DNA of 64,000 bases, taken from contig NZ_GL831112.1 of NCBI RefSeq assembly GCF_000188295.1, forward strand, positions 742,528-806,527, given 5' to 3'. Under the pieces are notes generated by a model. The model had not been told where the DNA came from, did not search any database, and saw only the letters and a program-made list of their open reading frames with translations. Within the stretch, counting starts at the first letter, position 1, and each line of letters starts with the position of its first letter. Made by a program: the position numbers and the translations under genes. Positions 38,435 through 47,476 of this stretch are shown in pieces. Origin of the DNA: Streptococcus vestibularis ATCC 49124 (GTDB lineage Bacteria > Bacillota > Bacilli > Lactobacillales > Streptococcaceae).

Positions 38435-38449
38435 TAGAATAGTTACATG
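38435..38449 (+). promoter_or_regulatory. hemW promoter abutting the start codon
   Basis: TAGAAT (38435-38440) in an ATGGTAGAAT context ends 6 bp before the ATG at 38447. No Shine-Dalgarno is present. Initiation at the usual distance would fall on the A of the ATG, giving a leaderless mRNA. Confidence 0.5.
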
Positions 38450-39583
38450 CAAACAAAACCAACGTCAGCCTATGTGCACATTCCATTTTGCACTCAAATT
38501 TGTTATTATTGTGACTTTTCTAAGGTCTTCATTAAAAATCAGCCCGTTGATGACTACCTGAGTGCTTTGATTCGTGAGTGGGAGCTTTTAAATATCAAGG
38601 AGCTTCGTACCCTTTATATTGGTGGGGGGACCCCAACGGCTATTTCTGCAGAGCAATTGGATTACCTTTTGAGCAATCTTCAGAAGAACTTGGATCTGTC
38701 TAAGCTGGAGGAGTTTACTATTGAGGCTAATCCCGGGGATTTGACGGTTGATAAGATTGAAGTGCTCAAAAAATCTGCTGTTAATCGCGTTTCTTTAGGG
38801 GTTCAGACTTTTGATGACAAGCACTTGCGTCAAATTGGTCGCAGTCATAATCAAGCACAGATTTATGAAAGCATTGATAGCTTAAAGTCTGCTGGTTTCC
38901 ATAATATTTCCATTGACCTCATTTATGCTCTGCCTGGTCAAACCATGGATCAGGTCAAGGAAAATGTGAGAAAGGCACTGGAACTGGATATTCCACACCT
39001 AAGTCTCTATAGCTTGATATTGGAACATCACACGGTCTTTATGAATAAGATGCGTCGAGGTAAGCTTAATCTACCAACTGAGGACTTGGAAGCAGAGATG
39101 TTTGACTATATTATCCAAGAGTTGGAAAAAAATGGTTTTGAGCATTATGAGATTTCCAACTTTACCAAACCTGGGATGGAGAGTCGTCACAATCTCATGT
39201 ACTGGAATAATGATGAGTATTATGGTGTGGGTGCTGGAGCCTCTGGTTATGTCAATGGTGTTCGTTATCGCAATAGAGGACCTATCCAGCATTACCTTAA
39301 GGCTATAGCTGAGGATGGTCATGCTAGACTTCACGAGGAGCATCTGACTAAGGCGGAGATGATGGAGGAGGAGTTCTTCCTTGGTTTGCGTAAAAAATCA
39401 GGTGTATCTATTAAACGTTTTGAAGAGAAGTTTGGCTTGTCATTCGCGGATACTTATGGAGACATTGTAAAAAAACTACAGGAAGATGGGCTCTTGGTCA
39501 AGGATCCAGAAGTTGTTCGTATGACCAAACGAGGACTCTTTTTGGGTGATAGTGTCGCTGAACAATTTATCTTGGAGGATTAG
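38447..39583 (+). CDS. hemW: Radical SAM heme chaperone HemW-like protein
   Basis: A 378-aa radical SAM protein related to anaerobic coproporphyrinogen oxidase. The [4Fe-4S] motif CTQICYYC (CxxxCxxC) is near residue 16, followed by YIGGGTPTA and SLGVQTFDDKHL. The HemW group lacks the HemN-specific N-terminal residues and is thought to deliver heme. That it persists in a heme-non-synthesising streptococcus is typical. It begins an operon with the thioesterase (next ATG directly after its TAG) and the genes downstream. Confidence 0.9.
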   Translation: MQTKPTSAYVHIPFCTQICYYCDFSKVFIKNQPVDDYLSALIREWELLNIKELRTLYIGGGTPTAISAEQLDYLLSNLQKNLDLSKLEEFTIEANPGDLTVDKIEVLKKSAVNRVSLGVQTFDDKHLRQIGRSHNQAQIYESIDSLKSAGFHNISIDLIYALPGQTMDQVKENVRKALELDIPHLSLYSLILEHHTVFMNKMRRGKLNLPTEDLEAEMFDYIIQELEKNGFEHYEISNFTKPGMESRHNLMYWNNDEYYGVGAGASGYVNGVRYRNRGPIQHYLKAIAEDGHARLHEEHLTKAEMMEEEFFLGLRKKSGVSIKRFEEKFGLSFADTYGDIVKKLQEDGLLVKDPEVVRMTKRGLFLGDSVAEQFILED

Positions 39584-40327
39584 ATGGGATTAAAATTTAG
39601 TATTCCTTATCAGATTCCGTTTTATGAGACGGATATCACGCATCAGGTAAAATTACCACACTTACTGGCTTTTTCATTGCAAGTATCCGGTATGCAGTCA
39701 GAGTCTCTGGGAAATACGGATAAGGACGTTTTTGATAAATACGGTCTGGTTTGGATTGTGACAGACTATGCGATTGAGATTGACCGTTTGCCTCGCTACA
39801 ATGAAAAGGTGACAATTACAACGGAAGCTATTTCCTATAATAAGATTTTCTGTTACCGTAATTTTTACATCACAGATGAAACTGGTCAACAAATCATGCT
39901 CTTTAAGACTACTTTTGCCCTTATGGATTATGAAACGCGTAAGGTAGCCGAAGTGCCAGATGAGGTGGTAGCACCTTATGGGGCTGAAAAAACTAAAAAG
40001 TTACTTCGGGGTCCTCGCTACAAGGTTTTGGAAAATCCAATTGAGACGCTTTATCGTGTGCGTTATTTTGACCTAGACATGAATGGCCACGTTAATAATA
40101 GCAAGTACTTGGAGTGGATGTTGGATGTTTTCGATTTGGATTTTTTGACCAAGTACACACCAGCCCGTATTGACCTCAAGTACGTTAAAGAAATTCATCA
40201 TGGGTCAGAAATTTATTCTGGCTATGAGTTTGATCAAGACAGTTTAAGCAGTCAACACCAGATTTGTGTTGATGGTAATGTTCATGCCCAAGCCATTATT
40301 CAATGGAAAGAAATAGGAGACAAGTAA
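39584..40327 (+). CDS. Acyl-ACP thioesterase
   Basis: A 247-aa double-hotdog thioesterase (PF01643-like). The N-terminal half contains [28 protein letters not shown] and the second half [21 protein letters not shown], which carries the catalytic Asn/His. It releases free fatty acids from acyl carrier protein. The start directly follows the hemW stop and the phosphatase gene starts 1 bp after its own stop, so it belongs to a compact operon. Confidence 0.9.
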   Translation: MGLKFSIPYQIPFYETDITHQVKLPHLLAFSLQVSGMQSESLGNTDKDVFDKYGLVWIVTDYAIEIDRLPRYNEKVTITTEAISYNKIFCYRNFYITDETGQQIMLFKTTFALMDYETRKVAEVPDEVVAPYGAEKTKKLLRGPRYKVLENPIETLYRVRYFDLDMNGHVNNSKYLEWMLDVFDLDFLTKYTPARIDLKYVKEIHHGSEIYSGYEFDQDSLSSQHQICVDGNVHAQAIIQWKEIGDK

Positions 40328-40328
40328 G

Positions 40329-41102
40329 ATGACATATAAAGGTTATTTGATTGATTTAGATGGAACCATTTACAAGGGTAAGGACCGTATTCCTGAAGGG
40401 GAGGCCTTTGTTAAGGAGTTGCAGAAGCGTCAAATTCCCTATCTTTTTGTGACTAATAACAGTATGCGTACACCAGAAATGGTCCAAGAGCTTTTGCGTA
40501 ATCAGTGCGAGTTGGAAACGCCTCTTGAAACTATTTATACAGCAACCCTGGCGACAGTTGACTACATGAATGATATGAATCGTGGTAAGACAGTTTATGT
40601 TATTGGTGAAACTGGGCTTAAATCTGCTATTGCGGATGCGGGATATACGGTAGATGAGGAAAATCCTGCTTATGTGGTAGTGGGATTGGACCGTGAAGTC
40701 ACTTATGAAATGTTGGTAAAGGCAACACTTGCTATCCAAAAAGGAGCTATGTTTATTGGGACAAACCCAGATTTGAATATCCCAACAGAACGCGGTCTGC
40801 TTCCAGGTGCTGGTTCACTCTTAGCTCTTATCGAGGCGGCTACACGTGTGCCCCCAATCATTATTGGTAAGCCTAAAGCTATTATCATGAACAAGGCTCT
40901 TGAAATCCTTGGAACAGAACGTAGCCAAACTATTGTGGTTGGTGATAATTACTTGACTGATATTACAGCTGGCATTAAAAATGACTTTCCAACACTTCTT
41001 GTGACAACTGGCTTCACCAAGGCGGAAGAGGTTGCGGATTTACCAGTAAAACCAGACCATGTACTTGCTAGTCTAGCGGAGTGGGATTTTGATGCGAACT
41101 AA
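40329..41102 (+). CDS. HAD-superfamily phosphatase, NagD-like
   Basis: A 257-aa HAD phosphatase of subclass IIA. Motif I is [11 protein letters not shown], motif [11 protein letters not shown], motif III includes [12 protein letters not shown], and motif IV reads [13 protein letters not shown]. Members dephosphorylate nucleotides or sugar phosphates; the exact substrate is open. The 3' end overlaps the membrane-protein gene by 11 nt. Confidence 0.92.
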   Translation: MTYKGYLIDLDGTIYKGKDRIPEGEAFVKELQKRQIPYLFVTNNSMRTPEMVQELLRNQCELETPLETIYTATLATVDYMNDMNRGKTVYVIGETGLKSAIADAGYTVDEENPAYVVVGLDREVTYEMLVKATLAIQKGAMFIGTNPDLNIPTERGLLPGAGSLLALIEAATRVPPIIIGKPKAIIMNKALEILGTERSQTIVVGDNYLTDITAGIKNDFPTLLVTTGFTKAEEVADLPVKPDHVLASLAEWDFDAN

Positions 41103-41736
41103 GATTGAAGCAGTGTTGACTCCCATTTGGCTCCTAGCCTTGTCTATTCTAGTTACGATTTACCTAGCATGGGGCTTCTATTATTTTGATGTTGATTGGA
41201 TGCGTCTTTTGGACTATGTCATTATCGGAAAGACGGAGCTTTGGCATAATTTCAATGTCCTCATGCAGTACCTGACTTTTCCTTGGGTAAATCATCTGGC
41301 CATGCCTGATTTTCCGTCGTCAGAGAGTGGTCTTAAGCATTTTCATGATGTCAAGTGGCTCTTTCATCTGGTTCAGGTCCTTATTGTCCTACTGGTCTAT
41401 CCAGCTGTGGGCTTTATTTGGCGAAATGTGAAGAAGGGGACTTTTGGTCTCTATCGTAGACTTTATCTGAGTCTAGCTGTTTTACCAATCCTTATTGGAG
41501 TAGTGGGACTTTTCCTAGGATTTGATCAGTTCTTCATTCTCTTTCATGAGGCTCTCTTTCCTGGAGATCGCAGTTGGCTCTTTAATCCAATGTTGGACCC
41601 GATTATTAATGTTTTGCCAGAAGAGTATTTCCTTCAATGTTTTGTGATTTTCTTTATTATTTATGAGGGGTTGATGGTGAGTTTGACCTGGCTAGCCCAT
41701 AAGCAGGTAAGAAGATTTTTAAAAAATAAGGAGTAA
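41092..41736 (+). CDS. TIGR01906-family integral membrane protein
   Basis: A 214-aa protein with about four to five hydrophobic segments ([75 protein letters not shown]) and a conserved [28 protein letters not shown] stretch. I recognise the family but no function is known. The start is ATG 41092 (AGCGGAG upstream), though TTG 41089 is in frame. It overlaps the phosphatase gene and is 2 bp from the PHP gene. Confidence 0.85.
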   Translation: MRTKIEAVLTPIWLLALSILVTIYLAWGFYYFDVDWMRLLDYVIIGKTELWHNFNVLMQYLTFPWVNHLAMPDFPSSESGLKHFHDVKWLFHLVQVLIVLLVYPAVGFIWRNVKKGTFGLYRRLYLSLAVLPILIGVVGLFLGFDQFFILFHEALFPGDRSWLFNPMLDPIINVLPEEYFLQCFVIFFIIYEGLMVSLTWLAHKQVRRFLKNKE

Positions 41737-41738
41737 TT

Positions 41739-42479
41739 ATGTCTATTCGTGATAACCATTTGCATACCCATCATTCCTATGATTCGGATGCGGATTTTAC
41801 TGATTATTTGACACATTTTGATGGCGAGATTGTAACGACTGAGCATTATGATCTCTCTAATCCTTATACCAAACAGGACGATGTGCCAGAGTACGAGGCA
41901 TATAGTCATGAGATTGAAAATCTCAATCTCAAGTATGGCAATCGTATTAAACGAGGCATCGAGATTGGTTATTACAAGCCTAGAGAAAGCGATATTTTAG
42001 ACTTTTTGGATGGTAAGGACTATGATCTCAAACTGCTTTCTGTTCACCATAATGGGGTTAATGATTACCTTGATGATGAGGTAGCTGATATGGACAAGGC
42101 TAGCATTATTCAAGAATATCTGGACAAGTTGGAGTATGCCATTGGCCGTGTGGACGCAGATGTTTTGGCCCACTTTGACTATGGTTTTCGACTGTTTGAC
42201 GTGACTGTTGATGAGCTAAAAGCTTATGAAGAACAACTCAAACGTACTTTCCAGAAAATGATGGCTAATGATTTGGCTTTTGAGCTGAATGCAAAGAGCA
42301 TGTATCTCTATCATCACGAAGACCTATATCGTTATGCGCTAGGCCTTGTTAAGGATTTGGGATGTCGCAAGTATTCTATTGGGTCTGATGGACATAAATT
42401 AGAGCATTTCCGTCTGAACTTTGATAAGATTCAGGAGATCTTGAGAGAATTCGGCATTACGGAAGATATGATTATATAG
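41739..42479 (+). CDS. PHP-domain phosphatase (histidinol-phosphatase-like)
   Basis: A 246-aa PHP hydrolase. The first metal motif is DNHLHTHHSYDSD, followed by TEHYDLS, LSVHHNG, DVLAHFDYG and the final SIGSDGHK motif. The family includes HisK histidinol-phosphatase. Given the ruined his genes 1 kb downstream, a histidine role is uncertain and another phosphoester may be the substrate. Last gene of the hemW operon, followed by a terminator. Confidence 0.85.
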   Translation: MSIRDNHLHTHHSYDSDADFTDYLTHFDGEIVTTEHYDLSNPYTKQDDVPEYEAYSHEIENLNLKYGNRIKRGIEIGYYKPRESDILDFLDGKDYDLKLLSVHHNGVNDYLDDEVADMDKASIIQEYLDKLEYAIGRVDADVLAHFDYGFRLFDVTVDELKAYEEQLKRTFQKMMANDLAFELNAKSMYLYHHEDLYRYALGLVKDLGCRKYSIGSDGHKLEHFRLNFDKIQEILREFGITEDMII

Positions 42480-42481
42480 TG

Positions 42482-42511
42482 AAGACAGCTTCAACTGAAG
42501 CTGTCTTTTTC
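42482..42511 (+). terminator. Terminator of the hemW-PHP operon
   Basis: A 12-bp perfect stem AAGACAGCTTCA / TGAAGCTGTCTT with a 2-nt loop and T-run, 2 bp after the PHP stop. Confidence 0.9.
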
Positions 42512-42640
42512 TTAAGGAAAACTTAAAGAAAAGGCGTGGTTGTGGGAATTATAGAAGATTTTAAGATTTGCTTGTTATGCTAATGTCAAGCAAAAGGAAC
42601 TTATGGTTTCTATCTTATCTTTCACAATTGGAGGTCTTCT

Positions 42641-43180
42641 ATGAAATTTCTCAAAAGGCATGCCTATGCCTTACTCTTTACCCTTTTTCTGATGGGGGCA
42701 AATGTCTACTCTCTCTTAAAGGTCTTTGTCATTCCCTCAGCGGTCTCAACGGTTTCAGCCAATACGACTAGCTCAAGCACAGCGTCGTCGACGGCATCTA
42801 CCAGCACTGGTAAGGTCACTAAGACGGATACGACTTATAAAGATGACAATATGGATATCAAAATCACGACAGGTAAAACCAGTGATACTACATACCATGT
42901 GGCAGATATCAAGCTTTCGAGTGCAGATTACCTTAAAACGGCTTTGGCACAAAATACCTATGGGACCAACATCACCGAGACTACTTCAAGTATGCCCAGC
43001 AAAACAATGCAATCTTTGCCATCAATGGTGACTACTACGGAGCTAATCAGTCGGGCTATGTGATTAAAAATGGCTAAGTCTATCGTGATACTGATCGAAA
43101 CAGTGACTACGAGGATCTTGCTGTTTATTCAGATGGTAGCTTCAAGACCTTTAAGGAGAGCGATACAACAGCTCAAAAAT
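42641..43180 (+). pseudogene. Phosphodiester glycosidase-family exported protein, broken
   Basis: The N-terminus has a membrane anchor (YALLFTLFLMGANVYSLLKVFV) and a Ser/Thr-rich linker. The conserved NAGPA-type core IFAINGDYYGANQSGYVIKNG follows, but in another frame; the shift is at about 42983-42992. A TAA (43075-43077) replaces a codon in KNG-x-VYRD. Similarity ends at about 43180, where the sequence joins hisF, so the C-terminal half is deleted. Three separate lesions make it inactive. Confidence 0.82.
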
Positions 43181-43578
43181 TTGGCAATCAGTGTGTCGTG
43201 GCTGCGATTGATGCGAAAAAAATGGCTGATGGGAGCTGGCATGTCTTTGTGGCGGGAGGCCGTAAGGATACAGGTAGGGACCTCATCCAATGGGCTCAAG
43301 AAGTCGTCGCTTTGGGGGCTGGAGAAATTCTCTTAACCAGCATGGACAAGGACGGTACTAAGTCTGGTTTTGATTTGGAAATGCTAAATCGTGTGGCAGA
43401 AGTCGTCGATGTTCCGATCATTGCCTCTGGTGGTGCGGGAAATATTGAGGATATTGTAGAGGTCTTTGAAAAGACAACAGCGACTGGTGCACTGGCAGCC
43501 TCTATCTTTCATTTTGGTGAGGTAAATATAGGCGAAACCAAACAAGTCTTGGCAAATGCAGGAATTGAGGTGAGATGA
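43181..43578 (+). pseudogene. hisF: hisF 3' fragment (imidazole glycerol phosphate synthase cyclase)
   Basis: Residues [14 protein letters not shown] through LANAGIEVR correspond to the second half of HisF, including the phosphate-binding region [14 protein letters not shown] and the catalytic Asp in [14 protein letters not shown]. The first half, with the other catalytic Asp, is absent. It is fused in frame to the broken glycosidase gene at about 43170-43185, so the deletion removed everything in between. The stop overlaps the hisI start. Confidence 0.88.
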
Positions 43579-43916
43579 TGACAGAGGTTAAACTTGATTT
43601 TGACAAACAAGGAGGACTGGTGCCAGTCATTGTGACAGACTACAAGACGGGACAGGTGCTCATGTTGGCCTATATGAATGAGGAGTCCTATCAGTTGACC
43701 ATAGAGACCAAACAAATGCATTACTGGAGCCGTTCTAGAAACGAGCTTTGGCATAAGGGAGCCACATCTGGTCATTTCCAACATGTCAAAAGCATCAAGA
43801 CAGATTGTGATCAGGACACCTTGCTTATCGCTGTGGAACAAGAAGGAGCTGCCTGTCATACAGGAGCACACAGATGTTTCTTTACGGATATATATGATGA
43901 CAGACAAGACAGATAG
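43575..43916 (+). CDS. hisI: Phosphoribosyl-AMP cyclohydrolase
   Basis: Third step of histidine synthesis (113 aa). The protein looks complete: [29 protein letters not shown], the zinc/metal site DCDQDTLLI, and [10 protein letters not shown]. The frame is open and starts inside the hisF end (ATGATG). With hisF truncated, hisE frameshifted and no other his genes here, it is probably an orphan that is still intact. Confidence 0.9.
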   Translation: MMTEVKLDFDKQGGLVPVIVTDYKTGQVLMLAYMNEESYQLTIETKQMHYWSRSRNELWHKGATSGHFQHVKSIKTDCDQDTLLIAVEQEGAACHTGAHRCFFTDIYDDRQDR

Positions 43917-43924
43917 GAGTAGAT

Positions 43925-44238
43925 ATGTTAGAAACACTTTATAAGGAAGCCTTAGATCGTAAAAAAATCCCAAAGAAGGCTCTTATACCAATTACCTTTT
44001 TGACAAGGGCCTAGACAAGATTCTTAAAAAGGTTGGCGAAGAAGCAACAGAAGTTGTGATCGGAGCTAAAAATGCTGATAAAGAAGAAATTGCCAACGAG
44101 ACAGCAGACGTCCTCTATCACCTAGCAGTCATGCTCGTTGAAACAGGGGTTAGCCCTGAAGATGTTGAAGCCGTTCTTAAAGCACGTCAGGGCAAGCAAA
44201 GCAATGTCCATGACCGAAAAGAAGTAACGGATTATTAA
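43925..44238 (+). pseudogene. hisE: Phosphoribosyl-ATP pyrophosphohydrolase HisE, frameshifted
   Basis: Starts MLETLYKEALDRKKIPK at 43925, then shifts frame at about 43972-43975. One A appears missing in the codons for I-P-K-E-G. The other frame continues SYTNYLFDKGLDKILKKVGEEATEVVIGAKN to VTDY at 44238. An extra A would give a normal HisE of about 104 aa. Confidence 0.87.
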
Positions 44239-44268
44239 GGATTATCTCAACCGATTGATACTAAGAAT

Positions 44269-44298
44269 AAAAACATGAAGTGACGCTTCAGGTTTTTG
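44269..44298 (+). terminator. his operon terminator
   Basis: AAAAACaTGAAG-tgacg-CTTCAgGTTTTT with one mismatch lies 30 bp after hisE. It suits the end of the former his operon. Confidence 0.72.
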
Positions 44299-44311
44299 AT
44301 AGAGAAATCCG

Positions 44312-44577
44312 ATGAAGAAAAATACTACTAATATTTCAACGCTTTCTAGCTTAGCTGTTCTCTTCCTCTGTAATCTAGCATGTCATACTAGGGTATTAGA
44401 TGTGGGTTTCAACTAAGTGAAAACGCAAACTTCAAAATACACAAAAACATCTCCGAAAATCAGTTGGAAGTACCTTTTTGTTTTACAGAAACGATAAGGG
44501 TTACCTTGTGACAGGGCTGTTGATTGCTGGATCCGAATTCCTTCAGGTCAATGGGTATACTTCAATGATCAAGTAAT
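44312..44577 (+). pseudogene. Possible remnant of a secreted surface protein
   Basis: A 34-codon frame at 44312 starts like a signal peptide (LSSLAVLFLCNLACH). Further on, pieces in other frames read YRNDKGYLVTG (about 44484) and WIRIPSGQWVYFNDQV (about 44525-44572), which resemble glucan- or choline-binding repeat tails of surface proteins. Nothing is intact. The 450-bp gap up to rodA otherwise holds only the his terminator and a promoter. Confidence 0.35.
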
Positions 44578-44651
44578 TTGTGGTTGCTTTTTTCGTTAAA
44601 AAATTAACAACTTTTTATACATTCAGGCCATTTATCTGGCCGAAAAAGTGG

Positions 44652-44657
44652 TATAAT
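44652..44657 (+). promoter_or_regulatory. -10 box upstream of rodA
   Basis: TATAAT in the context AGTGGTATAAT, 33 bp before the chosen ATG. A short inverted repeat GGCC-atttatct-GGCC lies just upstream (about 44625-44641). Confidence 0.5.
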
Positions 44658-44689
44658 AACTCTTGCTAAATCTTTATTTTGGAGTACAC

Positions 44690-46117
44690 ATGGCTAAGTC
44701 AAAAAATACTATTGAAAGTCGGATAGATTACTCGATTCTCTTGCCAGTCCTTATCTTACTGCTGGTTGGTCTGGTCTCGGTTTTTATCGCGACAAATTTT
44801 GATTATCCAAAGAATCTCGTGCAAGTCATTTCTCAGCAAGTACTATGGATTTTTCTTGGTTCGGTACTTGCTTTTGTTGTCATGTTATTTAATACAGAGT
44901 TTCTTTGGAAGGTAACTCCCTGGCTTTATATTTTTGGCCTGGGACTTATGGTTCTACCTCTTGTTTTTTATTCACCCGCTTTGGTTGCCTCGACAGGAGC
45001 AAAAAACTGGGTCAGTATTGGATCAGTCACCCTTTTTCAACCATCAGAATTTATGAAGATATCCTACATCCTTTTTCTTTCGAGAATAGGTGTTTGGGCT
45101 AAACAAGGAAAAGAAGTAACTGAGCTTAAAGATGACTGGCTGCTACTTTTCCAATATGTAGCGGTCACGCTTCCTGTCTTAGGCTTACTGGTTCTTCAAG
45201 GTGATATGGGAACGGCCTTAGTCTTCCTCGCTATTTTAGCGGGTATAATAGTGGTTTCGGGAATATCCTGGCGTATCATCTTGCCGGTAGTGCTAGCCTT
45301 TGCAGCTAGCGTAGCTCTGTTTATAATGGTGTTTATCACAGATTGGGGAAAGGAAGCCTTGCTCAAGTTAGGGGTTCAGACTTATCAGATTAACCGTATC
45401 TCAGCTTGGTTGGACCCTTTCACCTATGCGGATGGCATCGCCTTTCAACAGACACAAGGGATGGTATCGATAGGTACTGGGGGAATATACGGAAAAGGTT
45501 TTAATCATCTTGATTTGAATGTACCAGTTCGTGAGAGTGATATGATCTTCACGGTTATTGCAGAAGACTTTGGTTTGGTAGGCGGTGGATTGGTTCTGTT
45601 GACCTATCTCTTCCTCATTTATCGCATGTTGCGAGTGACTTTTAAGTCTAACAACCGTTTCTATACCTTTATTTCTACAGGTTTTATTATGATGATTGTC
45701 TTCCATATTTTTGAAAATATTGGGGCAGCAGTAGGAATTCTTCCTCTGACAGGTATTCCTTTGCCCTTTATTTCTCAAGGTGGATCTTCACTCATCTCAA
45801 ACTTGATTGGTGTTGGTTTGGTGCTTTCGATGGCTTATCAAACCAACCTCAACGAGGAAAATAAAATTCTCTTGGCAATGTCTCGTCGTATGCGTACATC
45901 GGGGACTAGTCAAGTAAAGTCAGTGTCTAAGATCAAAACTAAGAAAAACAAACCTTCGAAGAGTGCAATCAAGGCCTCACAAGAATTGGTCAAGGCTAAA
46001 GATAAGGTTGATAAGGTCACTGAGAAAATGCGTCAAACCATTTCTCAAAATACGCCTATTCTTCACCAAGGCAAGCGTCGTAAGGGGTCTAAAAAGAAAC
46101 CGACACGTAAACACTAA
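44690..46117 (+). CDS. rodA: SEDS-family peptidoglycan polymerase (RodA/FtsW)
   Basis: A multi-pass membrane glycosyltransferase (475 aa, about 10 membrane segments) that polymerises glycan from lipid II together with a class B PBP. Typical motifs are GAKNWVSIG, the catalytic-Asp loop VPVRESDMIFTVIAEDFG and the GIPLPFISQGGSS region near the C-terminal helices. The GILPLTGIPLPF sequence favours RodA (peripheral wall) over FtsW, but this is not certain. The tail of about 70 residues is very basic (KTKKNKPSKSAIKAS ... GKRRKGSKKKPTRKH). ATG 44690 has GGAG upstream; TTG 44663 is less likely. Confidence 0.85.
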   Translation: MAKSKNTIESRIDYSILLPVLILLLVGLVSVFIATNFDYPKNLVQVISQQVLWIFLGSVLAFVVMLFNTEFLWKVTPWLYIFGLGLMVLPLVFYSPALVASTGAKNWVSIGSVTLFQPSEFMKISYILFLSRIGVWAKQGKEVTELKDDWLLLFQYVAVTLPVLGLLVLQGDMGTALVFLAILAGIIVVSGISWRIILPVVLAFAASVALFIMVFITDWGKEALLKLGVQTYQINRISAWLDPFTYADGIAFQQTQGMVSIGTGGIYGKGFNHLDLNVPVRESDMIFTVIAEDFGLVGGGLVLLTYLFLIYRMLRVTFKSNNRFYTFISTGFIMMIVFHIFENIGAAVGILPLTGIPLPFISQGGSSLISNLIGVGLVLSMAYQTNLNEENKILLAMSRRMRTSGTSQVKSVSKIKTKKNKPSKSAIKASQELVKAKDKVDKVTEKMRQTISQNTPILHQGKRRKGSKKKPTRKH

Positions 46118-46124
46118 TTAGAAG

Positions 46125-46150
46125 CAAGTTGGGCAATCCAACTTGTTTTT
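46125..46150 (+). terminator. rodA terminator
   Basis: CAAGTTGG-gcaat-CCAACTTG followed by TTTTTC. Confidence 0.85.
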
Positions 46151-46237
46151 CTTTATAAAAAATTAAGGTCTGTCCCCTTCTCTTTAGGTCTCCCTGTGGT
46201 ATAATAGAAGGCGACTATTTCGAAAAGGGGGGTTGCT

Positions 46238-47476
46238 ATGATAGAGACAGCTAAGCAGCAAGAACGTGCTATTTTAGTAGGTGTTGAATTGCAAGAGACA
46301 GAGCATTTTGACATGTCCATGGAGGAACTTGCTAGTCTTGCCAAAACAGCAGGAGCAGAGGTTGTAGCTAGCTATACCCAAAAACGTGAACGCTATGATA
46401 GTAAGTCCTTCGTAGGTTCAGGAAAATTAGAAGAAATCAAGGCTATGGTGGACGCGGATGAGATTACTACGGTCATTGTCAATAACCGTTTAACCCCACG
46501 TCAAAATACCAATCTTGAAGCAGCATTTGGTGTAAAAGTCATCGATCGTATGCAATTAATTTTGGATATCTTTGCCATGAGGGCTAGAAGCCATGAAGGG
46601 AAACTTCAGGTTCACCTAGCTCAACTTAAATACATGTTGCCTCGTTTGGCTGGTCAAGGGATTATGCTCAGCCGTCAAGCAGGGGGCATTGGTAGCCGTG
46701 GACCTGGTGAAAGTCAGTTGGAGCTCAATCGTCGTTCGATTCGTAACCAGATAGCCGATATTGAACGCCAATTAAAGATTGTTGAGAAGAACCGAGAAAC
46801 TATTCGCGAAAAGCGTGTTGATTCAAGTACCTTTAAAATTGGCTTGATAGGTTACACTAATGCTGGGAAATCAACAATCATGAACCTTATGACGGATGAT
46901 AAGCAATATGAGGCTAATGAACTTTTCGCGACCTTGGATGCAACGACTAAGAAAATTTACTTAAAAGATCAGTTTCAAGTGACCTTGACAGATACGGTTG
47001 GTTTTATCCAAGATTTGCCAACAGAATTGGTTGCTGCCTTTAAGTCAACGCTTGAAGAAAGTCGTAATGTGGACCTCCTTTTGCATGTCATTGATGCGAG
47101 TGATCCTAATCACGAAGAGCACGAAAAGGTGGTCTTAGACATTCTCAAAGACTTAGACATGACTGATATTCCTCGCCTAGCAATCTACAATAAGATGGAT
47201 GTAGCTGATAATCTAGTAGCAACAGTCTTTCCTAATGTTCGCCTCTCAGCACGTGACAAGGGAAGTCGTGAGGCCCTCAGAAGACTCTTGATTGATGAAA
47301 TTCAACAGATTTTTGAACCTTTTAGTATTAAGGTACATCAGGATCAAGCTTATAAACTTTATCAGTTGAGTCAATTGGCCTTGCTAGATAGCTACACTTT
47401 TGAGACAGAAGTGGAAGAAATTACAGGTTATATTTCACCGAAAAATAAATGGAAATTGGAAGAGTTTTATGACTGA
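46238..47476 (+). CDS. hflX: Ribosome-associated GTPase HflX
   Basis: A 412-aa GTPase that binds the 50S subunit and splits stalled ribosomes under stress. The N-terminal HflX domain (FVGSGKLEEIK) and the glycine-rich linker GGIGSRGPGESQLELNRR precede the G domain: G1 GYTNAGKST, G3 DTVGFI, G4 NKMD. A -10 (TATAAT, 46200-46205) and a purine-rich AAAAGGGG lie upstream. It overlaps the next gene by 8 nt. Confidence 0.95.
   Translation: MIETAKQQERAILVGVELQETEHFDMSMEELASLAKTAGAEVVASYTQKRERYDSKSFVGSGKLEEIKAMVDADEITTVIVNNRLTPRQNTNLEAAFGVKVIDRMQLILDIFAMRARSHEGKLQVHLAQLKYMLPRLAGQGIMLSRQAGGIGSRGPGESQLELNRRSIRNQIADIERQLKIVEKNRETIREKRVDSSTFKIGLIGYTNAGKSTIMNLMTDDKQYEANELFATLDATTKKIYLKDQFQVTLTDTVGFIQDLPTELVAAFKSTLEESRNVDLLLHVIDASDPNHEEHEKVVLDILKDLDMTDIPRLAIYNKMDVADNLVATVFPNVRLSARDKGSREALRRLLIDEIQQIFEPFSIKVHQDQAYKLYQLSQLALLDSYTFETEVEEITGYISPKNKWKLEEFYD

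Noticed and set aside
42726-43031. A 101-codon open frame overlapping the glycosidase remnant
   Set aside because: It is an Arg-rich shadow of the repeated Ser/Thr codons in the other frame and has no recognisable start signal or domain.
43509-43973. A 154-codon minus-strand ORF across hisI
   Set aside because: It is antisense to intact hisI and to the frameshifted hisE, with no start signals; it is a coding shadow.
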